A stretch of DNA of 64,000 bases from Clostridia bacterium (GCA_030625885.1 DAOUPZ010000018.1:1-64000), one strand, 5' to 3'. Shown: positions 25,815-36,000, counted from the stretch's first letter. Notes: generated by a model from the letters alone, not told the origin. Numbers and translations are program-made.

Positions 25815-26324
25815 TCATTCCTCCCGTCCATTTGATCCCAAATGATATTTTTCTATCGTCCTTCTGGCAATCGTTTCCGGTACAAAATCAATCAACTGTA
25901 AATTATTCTTACCAAACATGGCAATTTCTTTGACCATGCTGGAGCTTAAAAAAGAATACTTACTACTTGTCATCAAAAACATCATTTCCATCTCTGGCGC
26001 TAATTTAGAATTCGTTAATGCCATCTGAAATTCATATTCAAAATCGGACATTGCTCTCAGTCCTCTTATAATAACAGATGCGCCTTTTTCACGTGCATAT
26101 TCAACGGTTAACCCACTAAAATAATCAATTTCTATGTTGGGAAGATGCTGCGTAATCTCATACAGCATTTCGATCCGTTCATTAATTTTAAATAATGATT
26201 TCTTACGCGGGTTATCCAAAACCCCTACAATCAACTTATCAAAAAAACGTGAACTACGCTCTATAATATCCAAATGACCATTGGTTGCCGGATCAAAACT
26301 ACCTGGATAAATTGCAATTTTCAT
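25815..26324 (-). CDS. coaD: Phosphopantetheine adenylyltransferase
   Basis: 169 aa. [20 protein letters not shown] has the TxGH nucleotidyltransferase motif; [16 protein letters not shown] and the C-terminal SSSMVKEIA are typical. Penultimate step of CoA synthesis. Overlaps rsmD by 26 nt. Confidence 0.96.
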   Translation of the reverse strand: MKIAIYPGSFDPATNGHLDIIERSSRFFDKLIVGVLDNPRKKSLFKINERIEMLYEITQHLPNIEIDYFSGLTVEYAREKGASVIIRGLRAMSDFEYEFQMALTNSKLAPEMEMMFLMTSSKYSFLSSSMVKEIAMFGKNNLQLIDFVPETIARRTIEKYHLGSNGREE

Positions 26325-26904
26325 TTTTTCCCTCCTCTAAACAACGATTAGAAAAATCAATCCTATAAAAGGAAATCATCGTATCACCATACCTATTTTG
26401 TCTGGCTAAAAGCAAATGACCCATTCTTTCAGGGTATTTCTCTCGCCGATGGTGCTCTACTAGAACCATCCCATCTTCTTCTAATAGATTATTGTCGTTA
26501 ATTTTTTGTAAAGTAGGTAAACTCATATCTTTTTCATAAGGGGGATCAAGAAAAATAATGTCAAACTTGCGTCCCGCATTTTGGAATTTTCCTAAAGCAG
26601 AGATAACAGAATCCCTAATGACTTGTGCGTCATTTTCAAACCCTGTTAAAGCTAGATTATCCCGAATCACTTTAAGCGCTGCAGGATTATTTTCTACAAA
26701 AACACTTTCTTTACTCCCTCTACTTAAAGCTTCTATTCCCATGTTACCAGTTCCTGCATAAAGATCCAAAAATAAACACCCGGGAATATATGGACCTAAT
26801 ATATTAAATATTGCCTCCTTCACTCGATCTGAAGTAGGCCTAGTCTTCAACCCTTTAAGGGCTTTTAGTCGTCGTCCTTTAGCCTGTCCACTAATAATAC
26901 GCAC
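26299..26904 (-). CDS. rsmD: 16S rRNA (guanine966-N2)-methyltransferase RsmD
   Basis: 201 aa using GTG 26904, which gives the usual N-terminus [15 protein letters not shown] 26922 overlaps the ribosome site. [19 protein letters not shown]-binding [18 protein letters not shown] and catalytic LDPPYEKD. Modifies 30S subunits. Upstream of coaD as in many Firmicutes. Confidence 0.94.
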   Translation of the reverse strand: MRIISGQAKGRRLKALKGLKTRPTSDRVKEAIFNILGPYIPGCLFLDLYAGTGNMGIEALSRGSKESVFVENNPAALKVIRDNLALTGFENDAQVIRDSVISALGKFQNAGRKFDIIFLDPPYEKDMSLPTLQKINDNNLLEEDGMVLVEHHRREKYPERMGHLLLARQNRYGDTMISFYRIDFSNRCLEEGKNENCNLSR

Positions 26905-27378
26905 TTCGTTGTTTACCTCCATATATATTAGCAGGTAGCTCGTTCCCTACGGTCACTTGTAGCAGGTAGCAGGTAGGCTTTATTTGATAGGCTCTGCTTT
27001 TTCCAATAAAGTTCTTTACTAACCATTAATAAATTATAAAAGCTTCCTCATAATCTACCACTTATATTTGAAAAGTAATTATTCACAAAACCTTCAAATC
27101 TCAACTAACCTTTACTGTAAAGGCTCAGACTTTCTAATTATATCCTACCGCCTACCTGCTGGTTGCTACCTGCTTCTTTTATCTTTTCCTACCTGCTGTT
27201 CCTTTGTATTTCTTTCTTATTTTACCACATGATGGTTTTTTTATCATCTTGAATAATCTTTTTAATATAGTTAACATTTACTATTTCCATTTTACATATT
27301 TTTGTTACATACACCTCATAATAATAGTGAATATTTTTGTCAATGTTTTTCTGTTTAATTGTAAAGGAGGACGTATTT
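26905..27378. other. Intergenic region between rsmD and the small HTH operon
   Basis: Divergent promoter region. Holds AGGTAGC/CTACCTG heptamers (26932-26968 and 27155-27195) and AT-rich DNA. A SigG/SigF-like -10 CATAATA is at about 27318 with ACATA 18 nt upstream of it; the match is suggestive only. No gene. Confidence 0.4.
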
Positions 27379-27591
27379 ATGACACAGGAATTCATACCTG
27401 GATATGCTAAGGAAAACCCACAGGTTCTTGCTTCTGTCGCCTACAAAGTTCGATCTGATTATGGTCTTGATCCAGAACAATTAATGAGTGCCATATTGGA
27501 GGGAAAAAACACTCAAGAGATCGCTCAAGAATTGGGTGTCCCTGAAGAAACTGCCCGAGAAGCCATAAAGGTTTTGGGTTACCACTGGTAA
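27379..27591 (+). CDS. Small helix-turn-helix-like protein A
   Basis: 70 aa from ATG 27379 (AAAGGAGG upstream). The C-terminal half TQEIAQELGVPEETAREAIK has helix-turn-helix spacing. The segment before it, YGLDPEQLMSAILEGKN, matches protein B at 27608 (YGINRRQLFDAVLNGKN). No other domain. First of three related genes. I do not recognise a named family; DNA binding is inferred. Confidence 0.8.
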   Translation: MTQEFIPGYAKENPQVLASVAYKVRSDYGLDPEQLMSAILEGKNTQEIAQELGVPEETAREAIKVLGYHW

Positions 27592-27607
27592 AAGGAGGTG
27601 AAATAAA

Positions 27608-27799
27608 TTGGCTAACAAAGATTTTGAATCTCAGTTAAGTCCTGAAGCTTGTGTTTTTGCAGAAACAATGTACGGTATCAATCGAAGACAATTATTCGAT
27701 GCTGTTTTAAATGGTAAAAATAGTATGGAAATTGCTCAAGAACTTGGTATTCCTAAAGAAACGGCTCAACAAGCCATCAATATTTTGGGAAACAAGTAG
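27608..27799 (+). CDS. Small helix-turn-helix-like protein B
   Basis: 63 aa, TTG start 11 nt after AAAGGAGGTG. CVFAETMYGINRRQLFDAVL then SMEIAQELGIPKETAQQAIN. It shares the FAETM motif with protein C and the ELG(V/I)P helix with protein A, so it links the three as one family. The operon gap before it is 16 nt. Confidence 0.8.
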   Translation: MANKDFESQLSPEACVFAETMYGINRRQLFDAVLNGKNSMEIAQELGIPKETAQQAINILGNK

Positions 27800-27863
27800 T
27801 AAGAAAAAGGTAAGTAATCCCGCTTACTACTTACTTTATTAAACAGCAAAGGAGGTGAAACCT

Positions 27864-28079
27864 TTGGCACGTAAAACTAAAAAAATCTGTGATAAACACA
27901 CCCCATTAAGTGAAAAACAAGCAAAAGCTTTAGAATCTAAACTAGGTATCGATACATCTATTTTCGCAGAAACGATGAGTGCTCAACACACAGACGAAGA
28001 AATGGCTGAGGCATTAGGCGTTGATGTTGCAACTGTAAAAAAAGCTTATGAAATTATTAAGCACAGAGAAAAATGCTAA
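27864..28079 (+). CDS. Small helix-turn-helix-like protein C
   Basis: 71 aa, TTG start at 27864 (GGAGG 8 nt upstream). Lys-rich head (ARKTKKICDKH), then SIFAETMSAQHTDEEMAEAL and VDVATVKKAYEIIK. More divergent and more basic than A and B. Followed by a bidirectional terminator. Function unknown. Confidence 0.78.
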   Translation: MARKTKKICDKHTPLSEKQAKALESKLGIDTSIFAETMSAQHTDEEMAEALGVDVATVKKAYEIIKHREKC

Positions 28080-28092
28080 ATATCCCACCATC

Positions 28093-28128
28093 AAAAAGAA
28101 ATAGCAGGCTTTACTGCTATTTCTTTTT
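28093..28128. terminator. Bidirectional terminator between the HTH operon and gatD
   Basis: AAAAAGAAATAGCAG / CTGCTATTTCTTTTT with a 6-nt loop; T runs on both strands. It overlaps the last codons of gatD. Confidence 0.9.
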
Positions 28129-28863
28129 GATTCTATGTCTCGCAATCTCAATCGCGTCCTTGTATGCACGCGCTTCCAATTCTCTATTCAAACGAGGGTA
28201 TGAAGCTGTTATCTCTTTCTTTTGTTGTATTCTTTGTAAGATAAAGTCTACTAACCAAAAGTTAGTTGCTAAAAAAGCACCTTGCAGATTTGTGCCGATT
28301 GCTTTTTTATAACAAACCCCTTCTACCCCATCCCTGCCATTATTACCTGCACCAATATGGATTTTACCTAATGATTTTACATTGTCTTCTAAGAAAATAT
28401 GCCAGTTATGGTTTTCAAATCCCACCATCCAATGTTCTTCACCTGTCAACGCTTCTTTAATCAGTACGTCTCCCACAAACCGTTCCTGTTGTTCTTTAAC
28501 TTGCATCGGAAATAAACCAATTCCCAAGTCTATTGCTTGCTCCCCTTTAACCATCATTTTCCCCAAAAAAGGCACACTTCCTCCACAACTCAATAATTCA
28601 TGACCCGTTTCAACGGCTTCTATTAACGCATCCCCATTATACTTTTTCAGTTCTTTGATCATGATACTTTGTGCTTCCGGAGCTGCATCCCCTACAAAAA
28701 TAAAATCATACCTGGATGGCGACAATCTCTTCCCCAAAGGAATACATTCTACCGCTACATTATACCCACACCATTCACAGTTCTTTTCAATCACATAAAT
28801 ATTTCCCTGGCTGCCCCCGTTATTTAATACTTCAGGATATAAGTTGCAAATCACGACATCCAT
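28117..28863 (-). CDS. gatD: Lipid II isoglutaminyl synthase glutaminase subunit GatD-like
   Basis: 248 aa from ATG 28863 (AGGGGG 6 nt before). Class I glutamine amidotransferase fold: CNLYPEVLNNGGSQGNI N-terminus and nucleophile C93 in LLSCGGSVPFLG. Forms a complex with MurT that amidates D-Glu of lipid II. Odd: the place of the family catalytic His (LHG) reads GTNLQGAFLATN, so Gln replaces His. Starts 11 nt after murT stop. Confidence 0.88.
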   Translation of the reverse strand: MDVVICNLYPEVLNNGGSQGNIYVIEKNCEWCGYNVAVECIPLGKRLSPSRYDFIFVGDAAPEAQSIMIKELKKYNGDALIEAVETGHELLSCGGSVPFLGKMMVKGEQAIDLGIGLFPMQVKEQQERFVGDVLIKEALTGEEHWMVGFENHNWHIFLEDNVKSLGKIHIGAGNNGRDGVEGVCYKKAIGTNLQGAFLATNFWLVDFILQRIQQKKEITASYPRLNRELEARAYKDAIEIARHRIKKK

Positions 28864-28873
28864 ATTCATCCCC

Positions 28874-30259
28874 CTATCCTTTTTCCCAAATCGGCTCAAC
28901 ATAACCTTCTTTTTCTAAAGCTGATCGTACCTCAAACATCGCAGAATAATTGGGAAAAACAAATAAGCGTTCATTATGATCGCATAATGACACGGAGAGA
29001 TTAATTGCTTTCTTGCAATCTTTTTCAATATTAATCATATTATAATCCACACCAGCATATTTCAAACGCAACGCCAGATCTGCAGCTCGATGCCCTGTTA
29101 CGACCACAGATTTCAAAACGTGTCGCTCAATAAAGCCTTCAAAATCCACGTCCCATAACCAGGAGACATCCTGACCATCCGCAACCGTATCATGAATGGC
29201 AATACACAAATGAGCCGGTTCGTTATCATCCTGCCATACCCGTAATGCTTCATTAAATCCCGCGGTGTTTTTTACAAGACTTAAATACAATTTTTTATCC
29301 TGTATCTTTATTTCCTCCATTCTGCCAAAAACAGTTGCGTATGCTTCAAGGGACTGCTTGATCGTCTTCAATGGTATTCCCCACGCTATACATGTTGCTG
29401 TTGCGGCTAGCGCATTATAGATATTATAGATACCCGGTACTTTCAAATCAATTCGTGTAACATGATCAGGTGTTACTAATTCAAAAGAAGATCCTTTGAT
29501 ACCCTTCAACTTAATTTGACGCGCATAAACTTGAGGCAACAGGCGCTTATGATCACAATAAGGGCAATAATAATCCCCCAAAAAGCTGTAATAGTGCATC
29601 TTGTATTGGTAAAGATATTTACCACAATGCATACAATACAAACTATTTCCTGTTTTCCTCCCTATTTCCGGCGCTTCAAGACCATAATAAATAACGTCCA
29701 GACCAATCTCTTCCCCCAGGCTTGCAGATAGAGGATCATCAGCGTTCAAAACCACCTTCGTATTGGGAGAAGCCTTATAAAAAGAATCTTTAATCATCCC
29801 AGCCGTTGCCGTTATTTCGCCATAGCGATCCAATTGATCGGGGAAAATATTGGTCACAACCATCATACAAGGATTTGTTTCTTCTACAGCCTGAGGCATC
29901 GTTGCTTCATCTACTTCCAACACCAAAGACTGCGCCTTTGAATGGCCAAAGTTATCCATATTTTCAATTATAGTGGTTGCTAAACCATTTATGAGGTTAG
30001 CACCAGACTTATTATACGCACAATTTTTACCACTCCGGGCCATGCTTTTGGCAATCATATGTGTGGTCGTTGATTTTCCATTTGTCCCTGTTACTAGAGC
30101 AACCCCCTTGGAAAACGAAGGGGCATTAAACCATAAAAACCTTGGAGAAACACGGCGAATAATCATACCTGGGAAAGAACTTCCCACCCCTTTTCCGAGC
30201 AAGCGGCTCATACGCATTCCCATTTTGGCTAACCAAATAAAAGGAATATCTCTATTCAT
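28874..30259 (-). CDS. murT: Lipid II isoglutaminyl synthase, Mur ligase subunit MurT
   Basis: 461 aa using ATG 30259 (GGAGG 6-7 nt upstream). Walker A GTNGKSTTT (58-66), LEVDEATMP, a CxxC...CxxC zinc ribbon (C209, C212, C232, C235) characteristic of MurT, and the C-terminal DUF1727 with DGQDVSWLWDVDFE. Activates the D-Glu carboxylate; GatD supplies ammonia. Confidence 0.93.
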   Translation of the reverse strand: MNRDIPFIWLAKMGMRMSRLLGKGVGSSFPGMIIRRVSPRFLWFNAPSFSKGVALVTGTNGKSTTTHMIAKSMARSGKNCAYNKSGANLINGLATTIIENMDNFGHSKAQSLVLEVDEATMPQAVEETNPCMMVVTNIFPDQLDRYGEITATAGMIKDSFYKASPNTKVVLNADDPLSASLGEEIGLDVIYYGLEAPEIGRKTGNSLYCMHCGKYLYQYKMHYYSFLGDYYCPYCDHKRLLPQVYARQIKLKGIKGSSFELVTPDHVTRIDLKVPGIYNIYNALAATATCIAWGIPLKTIKQSLEAYATVFGRMEEIKIQDKKLYLSLVKNTAGFNEALRVWQDDNEPAHLCIAIHDTVADGQDVSWLWDVDFEGFIERHVLKSVVVTGHRAADLALRLKYAGVDYNMINIEKDCKKAINLSVSLCDHNERLFVFPNYSAMFEVRSALEKEGYVEPIWEKG

Positions 30260-30459
30260 CATTCTCCTCCTTCCTTTTGGTTCTATTTCCCTTATCATAT
30301 GCAACCAAAAGGATATTGGCAGGTTGGCCATCGGTTTAATAAAATTATAAAATTTATTTTAATCATGACGTATATCTTTTAAGTTATTTTCCCATACTAT
30401 AAGTGATGATTTAATCTTGCTCCCCCGTAAAAAGCTCTTTCTCCAATTTCTCCTCTCCC

Positions 30460-30491
30460 AAAAACAGCGACCAATAGCGGTCGCTGTTTTT
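30460..30491 (-). terminator. recG terminator
   Basis: AAAAACAGCGACC / GGTCGCTGTTTTT with a 6-nt loop, about 120 nt after the recG stop and before murT. The gap to recG is filled with TTATTCG-type heptamers (30515-30600). Confidence 0.85.
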
Positions 30492-30611
30492 ATATATTCT
30501 TATTCTAATTTTTTCTTCATTCTTATTATTTATTCTTATTATTCGTTCTTATTATTCATTCTTATTATTCGTTCTTCGTTATTCGTTATTCGTTCCTCTT
30601 CATTTTTCTTT

Positions 30612-32672
30612 CTAATTACTACAAATATTCTTGTTACTAAATCGTTTCTCAATTTCCATTCTCAAATTTTGATACGCTGGTTGCGATAATGCGTTATCGG
30701 CTAAAATCTCAGCAGAAGCCTTTTGAGCCAATTCCATCAGCGCAACATCTCGCAAAATATTGGCTATTTTAAAATCTGGCAAGCCATGTTGTCGGACACC
30801 AAAAAACTCACCAGGCCCTCTTAATTTTAGATCTTCTTCTGCAATTCGAAAACCATCAGAGGTAGACTGCATAACTCCCATACGCTGTTTTCCTTCCTCT
30901 GTGGTTGGATCAGCAATCAAAATACAATAAGATTGATCACTTCCTCGACCCACGCGGCCTCGGAGTTGATGGAGTTGCGCCAATCCAAAACGATCGGCAT
31001 CTTTTATAACCATGACAGAGGCATTCGGCACATTGACCCCCACTTCTATTACAGTAGTGGCTACTAAAATTTGAATGTTCCCCTCATAAAATTGATGCAT
31101 GACGGATTCTTTTTCTTCGGATTTCATCTTCCCATAAAGTAAACCTAATGTCAGATGAGAAAAAATATTTTCTTTAAGATAGGTATAAAGATGAACAACC
31201 GACTCCACTTGTAATTGTTCTGACTCTTCCACAAGAGGACAAACAATATAAACCTGTCGCCCCGCTGATACTTCTTTCTCTAAAAAACCATATACTCTTT
31301 TTTCCATCTCAGATGTAACCCAATACGTCTTAACCGATTTTCTACCGGGTGGTAATTCATCAATGATTGAAATGTCCAAATCTCCAAAAACGGTCAGCGC
31401 TAATGTTCGTGGAATAGGCGTTGCTGTCATCACTAAAACATCAGGCATTCTTCCTTTTTGCTGGAAACTCGCACGCTGCTTAACACCAAATCGATGCTGT
31501 TCATCTGTAATAACCAAACTTAAATCAGCAAAAGTAACACCTTCTTGAATTAAAGCATGGGTTCCTACCACAACTTGAATCTCTCCGGTTGCAATTCCCT
31601 GCAGCGTATGTTTTTTTTGTACTGGCGTCAAACTTCCTGAAAGCAAGTCAATCTTTATCCCTAAAGGAGAAAATAATTCTGATAAATTTTGATAATGTTG
31701 CTTCGCCAGTATTTCAGTTGGCGCCATCATGGCCGCTTGGAAACCACTTTCCACGGCTTTTAAAAGGGCTAAAACGGCAACCAACGTTTTACCTGCCCCC
31801 ACATCGCCCTGAACCAGGCGTTGCATAGGATAGGAACATTCCATATCTTTTTTTATACTCTCCCACACTTTTTGCTGGGCACCGGTCAACGTATAAGGCA
31901 ATTGCTGCAACATTTGTTTTATCAATAAACCGTCCGATTGATGCTGGATCCCCTTTACGTCTTGCTTTCCTCTTTTTTTCTGCATTCCCACGCCCAGCTG
32001 CAATACCAATAGTTCCTCAAATATGAGCCGTCTCTGTGCTGCATCAAGCTGAATCTGGTTTTGGGGAAAATGCACTTCCTGAAGCGCCCTGGATAAAGAA
32101 GAAAGATGAAATCGCTCTAAAATCTTTTCAGGCATGAAATCCTCTACCCTTGCCCCATACTTTTGCAAGCACTGATTCACTATTTTTCTAAACAAATTAG
32201 GCTGTAATCCTTCCGTCAAAGGATAGAAAGGTATAATTCGACCGGTTAAACCCGGTTTTGCTTTTTCTACAGCTTCAATCATTGGACTACTCATTTGAAT
32301 ACGGCCATATTTTCGTTCTGCTTTACCACTGACACGTACAAGTATTCCTTTTTGCCACTGTCGCTTAATATAAGGTTGATTAAACCACACACCATAAAGG
32401 GTTCCTGTCCCATCTGAAAATCCAATCTCCGTAATGGTCAAGCCTTTCCGAGGTCTTTTTTCAGAAATTCCAATCACATGAGCTTCTATTGTCTGTTTTT
32501 CCCCTGCTAAAGCGGCTTGAATGGGAACCACACAAGAAAAATCCTCATAACGACGCGGAAAATAATACAACACATCTTCTACCGTAAAAATATTTAATTT
32601 ATGCAACATTTTTGCCCGAGATGGTCCCACCCCAGGCACATATTGAATACCGATATGGTCTAATTTATCCAT
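30612..32672 (-). CDS. recG: ATP-dependent DNA helicase RecG
   Basis: 686 aa from ATG 32672. N-terminal wedge domain with an OB fold (residues about 60-150), then helicase motor: GDVGAGKTLVA (motif I), TDEQHRFGVKQR (motif II), VMTATPIPRTLAL (III) and LRGRVGRG (VI). Remodels stalled forks and Holliday junctions. The 3' end borders repeat DNA. Confidence 0.96.
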   Translation of the reverse strand: MDKLDHIGIQYVPGVGPSRAKMLHKLNIFTVEDVLYYFPRRYEDFSCVVPIQAALAGEKQTIEAHVIGISEKRPRKGLTITEIGFSDGTGTLYGVWFNQPYIKRQWQKGILVRVSGKAERKYGRIQMSSPMIEAVEKAKPGLTGRIIPFYPLTEGLQPNLFRKIVNQCLQKYGARVEDFMPEKILERFHLSSLSRALQEVHFPQNQIQLDAAQRRLIFEELLVLQLGVGMQKKRGKQDVKGIQHQSDGLLIKQMLQQLPYTLTGAQQKVWESIKKDMECSYPMQRLVQGDVGAGKTLVAVLALLKAVESGFQAAMMAPTEILAKQHYQNLSELFSPLGIKIDLLSGSLTPVQKKHTLQGIATGEIQVVVGTHALIQEGVTFADLSLVITDEQHRFGVKQRASFQQKGRMPDVLVMTATPIPRTLALTVFGDLDISIIDELPPGRKSVKTYWVTSEMEKRVYGFLEKEVSAGRQVYIVCPLVEESEQLQVESVVHLYTYLKENIFSHLTLGLLYGKMKSEEKESVMHQFYEGNIQILVATTVIEVGVNVPNASVMVIKDADRFGLAQLHQLRGRVGRGSDQSYCILIADPTTEEGKQRMGVMQSTSDGFRIAEEDLKLRGPGEFFGVRQHGLPDFKIANILRDVALMELAQKASAEILADNALSQPAYQNLRMEIEKRFSNKNICSN

Positions 32673-32692
32673 AATGATCACCCATCTATTAA

Positions 32693-33640
32693 TTATGCAT
32701 TTTCGACTTCCTTCAATAGTTTTTTGAAAATAGCCTTGACCGGAAGAACTTCCTTGACCTTGTCAACACATTCTCCAGAAAAAACTAACGCTTTACCCGC
32801 TTCTCCAGATTTACAAGCATTCACCAGCGCATCCATAATACAAAAACTATGTGAACATCGTTTTAAGCAATCATTACATGCACCTATTTTAGGTACTGTT
32901 CCACTCTCAATCAAATTATAAAAAGAATTCCGAATACCTTGTCCCGGTAAGCCTACAGGGCTTTTTACAAGAACAATATCTTCTTTTTGAGCCTTAATAT
33001 ATAACGCTTTAAACGCATCAGAAGCATTTGATTCCTCACTGGCCGCAAAGCGCGTTCCCATTTGAACACCATCTGCCCCTAAATTTATTACATCAGCAAT
33101 ATCTTGTCCATCCATAATACCACCTGCAGCAATAACAGGTAACTGAATCGCTCGACAAACCTCAGGAAGTATATCCCTCAAAGAACGATCCGTGCCAAGA
33201 TGCCCTCCTGCTTCTTTACCCTCAACAACAACAGCAGCAGCACCTAATTTCTCTGCCAAAATAGCCAATTTTGCTGAAGACACAATCGGTACAATAGGTA
33301 CCCCGCTCTCTTTACCCCAGGCAAACATATCTCGTGAAAAACCAGCACCGGATACAACTAAATCAATACCTTCATTGATGGCTGCCTTCACAAGATCCGC
33401 AAATTCCTTTACAGCAAAAAGGACATTAACCCCAATGATACCTCTTGTCATTTCCCTTGCTTTACGAATTTCTTCTCTAAGCTCATCCACTTTCATTCCA
33501 GTACCTGCAATGATACCCACACCACCTTCATTGGCTACCGCTGCCGCTAATGGGGCTGTAGATATCCGTACAGCCATACCCCCTTGAATGATCGGAACTG
33601 GAACAACCAGATCACCAATTTTTAATTTTTTTAATTGCAT
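32693..33640 (-). CDS. Nitronate monooxygenase / FabK-like flavoprotein
   Basis: 315 aa FMN-binding TIM barrel: PIIQGGMAVRIS N-terminus, VVVEGKEAGGHLG, VIAAGGIMDGQDI and DGVQMGTRFAASEE. The C-terminal part has clustered Cys (ACNDCLKRCSHSFC). Family members oxidise nitronates or act as enoyl-ACP reductase II; no fatty-acid genes are near, so NMO-like or unknown is safer. Ends 20 nt before recG. Confidence 0.85.
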   Translation of the reverse strand: MQLKKLKIGDLVVPVPIIQGGMAVRISTAPLAAAVANEGGVGIIAGTGMKVDELREEIRKAREMTRGIIGVNVLFAVKEFADLVKAAINEGIDLVVSGAGFSRDMFAWGKESGVPIVPIVSSAKLAILAEKLGAAAVVVEGKEAGGHLGTDRSLRDILPEVCRAIQLPVIAAGGIMDGQDIADVINLGADGVQMGTRFAASEESNASDAFKALYIKAQKEDIVLVKSPVGLPGQGIRNSFYNLIESGTVPKIGACNDCLKRCSHSFCIMDALVNACKSGEAGKALVFSGECVDKVKEVLPVKAIFKKLLKEVENA

Positions 33641-33886
33641 TTTTCTCTCCCCTTATCTATATTAATTTAATATGATTTGCAATAAATTTTTTTATACTTT
33701 TAGCACTCATGTAATCTTTTTATCTTTTCCTTTAAGTTGATCACTAATAACTGTTCGCTAAACTTTATCATTTATATTTGAGTTTAAACCATCTAATTTT
33801 TGATTGTAAATTTAATATTATATATTTGTTTCTGTCTATATAGTTCTATTCTGTTACATTTAATTATTTATATTTTAACATATTAA

Positions 33887-33915
33887 AAAAAGTAAGACAA
33901 AAAGTCTTACTTTTT
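33887..33915 (-). terminator. Terminator of the first VanW gene
   Basis: AAAAAGTAAGAC / GTCTTACTTTTT with a 5-nt loop, overlapping the stop at 33907; T-rich on both strands. Confidence 0.8.
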
Positions 33916-34803
33916 ATTTTTATTTGTTCCTATTCTCGTTTTTTCCGGCATAGCCTGATAGGAATCTCGCGAAATCAATTCTTCCTTTATGATCTGACCC
34001 TCATTTTTTATAATACGCACCGTTTTAACCATTTTATACCCTTTCACGCCTGATGCCAACGTTTCTTTAACCCCGTTTGCCAACGCATCATCATAAAAAT
34101 TTTCTTGGCCAAAAGGGATCTCTCCATTCTTATTAATTGCAATATCTATATCAAATAGCCTTTCCCATTGTTTGGCTTTTTCATCTTTGCTTACAAAACG
34201 GGTAATCACTTGATCTTGAACGATTTCTGATTCAATCGTAACTGGGAAATCAGCCGTGTTTTTAATCACTAAATCTTTCCCATCGTAGACAAATGCATCA
34301 CGTCCCACTTCTACATAATCTCGAGATACTCGCTGAGGATGACGTTCAACAATTTCAAAATTTGCTAAGAAAGCGGCATTATATACACCTGTTGCTATTT
34401 GGCAAATACCATCTGCTATTCCATTCTCTAATATTTCATTACCTAAGTATTGCTTTGTTACCGGTTGCCATCCCTCTTTTTGAGTATACATTCCTACTTT
34501 TTTATTGAAGGAAAAAACCTCTCCTGTTCCAATAACATGCTGGTTAATAACGTCAATTGTTTTTTGCAAATTATACATTCGGTTGGCGTCATGGTCAATA
34601 ATTGGCGTAACAAATTCAGCGACCACGTACTTGATGGGCATTGGTCCTCCATTCGCTTGTGTTTCAATCGCTTTATGATCAAACCAGTCTCCCAATACAC
34701 CTTCAGTCATCATATATCCTTTTTGAATGACCGTCATCACAATTCCTAAAAAAGCTAAAAGACAAATAATCTTTAGTCCTCGATTTTTAAAACTAATAAC
34801 CAC
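33907..34803 (-). CDS. VanW family protein, copy 1
   Basis: 298 aa, GTG start after GGAGG. N-terminal membrane anchor (about residues 10-30), then the VanW domain: TGEVFSFNKKVGMYTQKEGW, GICQIATGVYNAAF, and a C-terminal G5-like segment. Extracellular, probably wall-associated; biochemical role unknown. The neighbouring gene is a paralog. Confidence 0.88.
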   Translation of the reverse strand: MVISFKNRGLKIICLLAFLGIVMTVIQKGYMMTEGVLGDWFDHKAIETQANGGPMPIKYVVAEFVTPIIDHDANRMYNLQKTIDVINQHVIGTGEVFSFNKKVGMYTQKEGWQPVTKQYLGNEILENGIADGICQIATGVYNAAFLANFEIVERHPQRVSRDYVEVGRDAFVYDGKDLVIKNTADFPVTIESEIVQDQVITRFVSKDEKAKQWERLFDIDIAINKNGEIPFGQENFYDDALANGVKETLASGVKGYKMVKTVRIIKNEGQIIKEELISRDSYQAMPEKTRIGTNKNKK

Positions 34804-34978
34804 AGCTTTTTACCTCCTCTGATCAAAATTTATCCCTACCCTATTGATATAACAAAGGGATGATTTTTAGAATAAATTTTGCAAAAAACACCAACTGAAT
34901 ATTTTTTACAGAGGATGATTATATCTCACAAACTCTAATATCACATCTATGTTTTCTCAACATTAAGCTTATTAAAAC

Positions 34979-35878
34979 TTATTCTGCCTTTTTTGTGCCC
35001 TTAACAATCTCTTCTGGAAAAGGCAAATAACTATTCTGTGAAATAAGTTCTCGACGCTTAACTTCTCCATCCTTCTTAACAATCCGGAATAATTTCACAT
35101 TTTTATATCCCTTAATCCCTTCATGAATAACCTTTTTTTCTCCTACAGCAAGGGAAGTATCTTTTCTTACAACTTGACGATAAGGAATCTCACCCGTCTT
35201 ATAAACTTCAAAATTAATTTCATGTTGTTTCTTCCATTCCCCTGCACGCGAATCCTGAGTAACCAAACGAATGATAATCTGATCTTTAGTCATTTCACCC
35301 TTAATTGTAACCGGAAATTCATGCGTATTTTTAATCACTAAATCCTGACCGCCTGCTCTATAAATGGCTGCATCTCTTCCTGGATCGACATAAGTTAACG
35401 CAATAGCATGATTAAATCGCTTCAATATTTCAAAATCTGATAACAATGCGGCATTATAAAGTGTGGTAACTGGCTGACAAATACCACCTGCCATACCATC
35501 TACAAGTTTTGAACCCATAACCAAAGATTTTTCTCCCATCTGCCAGCCTTCTTCAGCTGTCATAGATCCTATTGCATCTAAAACAGAAAAAGTACTGTCT
35601 GGTTCAATCACTTTATCCTTAAAGATACTCATCACTTTTTTCTGGTTAAAAATTCTTCCAGGACCACGATTTTCAATAGGCGTTGAAAACTCCGCCAACA
35701 CATATTGCGACGGTTCAAATATTTCCTTCTGCTGATCGGGATTGCTATCTTTATGAAACCAATTCAAAAAAACAGTCTCTGTCGTTTGATAACCATTTTG
35801 AATACCTGTTACAAAGAAAGTCATCAACACAACGACTATGACACATCTTAGCCATTTACTTCGAAATGAAATAATCAC
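34979..35878 (-). CDS. VanW family protein, copy 2
   Basis: 299 aa. Same layout as copy 1: N-terminal anchor (RCVIVVVLMTFFVTGI), TFSVLDAIGSMTAEEGW, GICQPVTTLYNAALLSDFEI. In both the C-terminus ends with a conserved RELISQNSY/EELISRDSY motif, so tandem duplication is clear, but with much divergence. Each has its own ribosome site and a gap of 175 bp lies between them. Confidence 0.88.
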   Translation of the reverse strand: MIISFRSKWLRCVIVVVLMTFFVTGIQNGYQTTETVFLNWFHKDSNPDQQKEIFEPSQYVLAEFSTPIENRGPGRIFNQKKVMSIFKDKVIEPDSTFSVLDAIGSMTAEEGWQMGEKSLVMGSKLVDGMAGGICQPVTTLYNAALLSDFEILKRFNHAIALTYVDPGRDAAIYRAGGQDLVIKNTHEFPVTIKGEMTKDQIIIRLVTQDSRAGEWKKQHEINFEVYKTGEIPYRQVVRKDTSLAVGEKKVIHEGIKGYKNVKLFRIVKKDGEVKRRELISQNSYLPFPEEIVKGTKKAE

Positions 35879-36000
35879 CTTTCTTCTACCTCCTTTTTAG
35901 GCTTATGAAATCCTCATTCCTATAAATACACATAAGAAGTAGAAGTTAGAAGTGATTTGTTTTTACTTTTACAAGGAAATAAATACCACGAACATCTTAT

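Noticed and set aside
27379..28079. Small acid-soluble spore proteins (alpha/beta type)
   Set aside because: The EIAxELG words are similar, but the GADxTxRxNGxVGG and EITKRL motifs are absent; a helix-turn-helix explains the similarity better.
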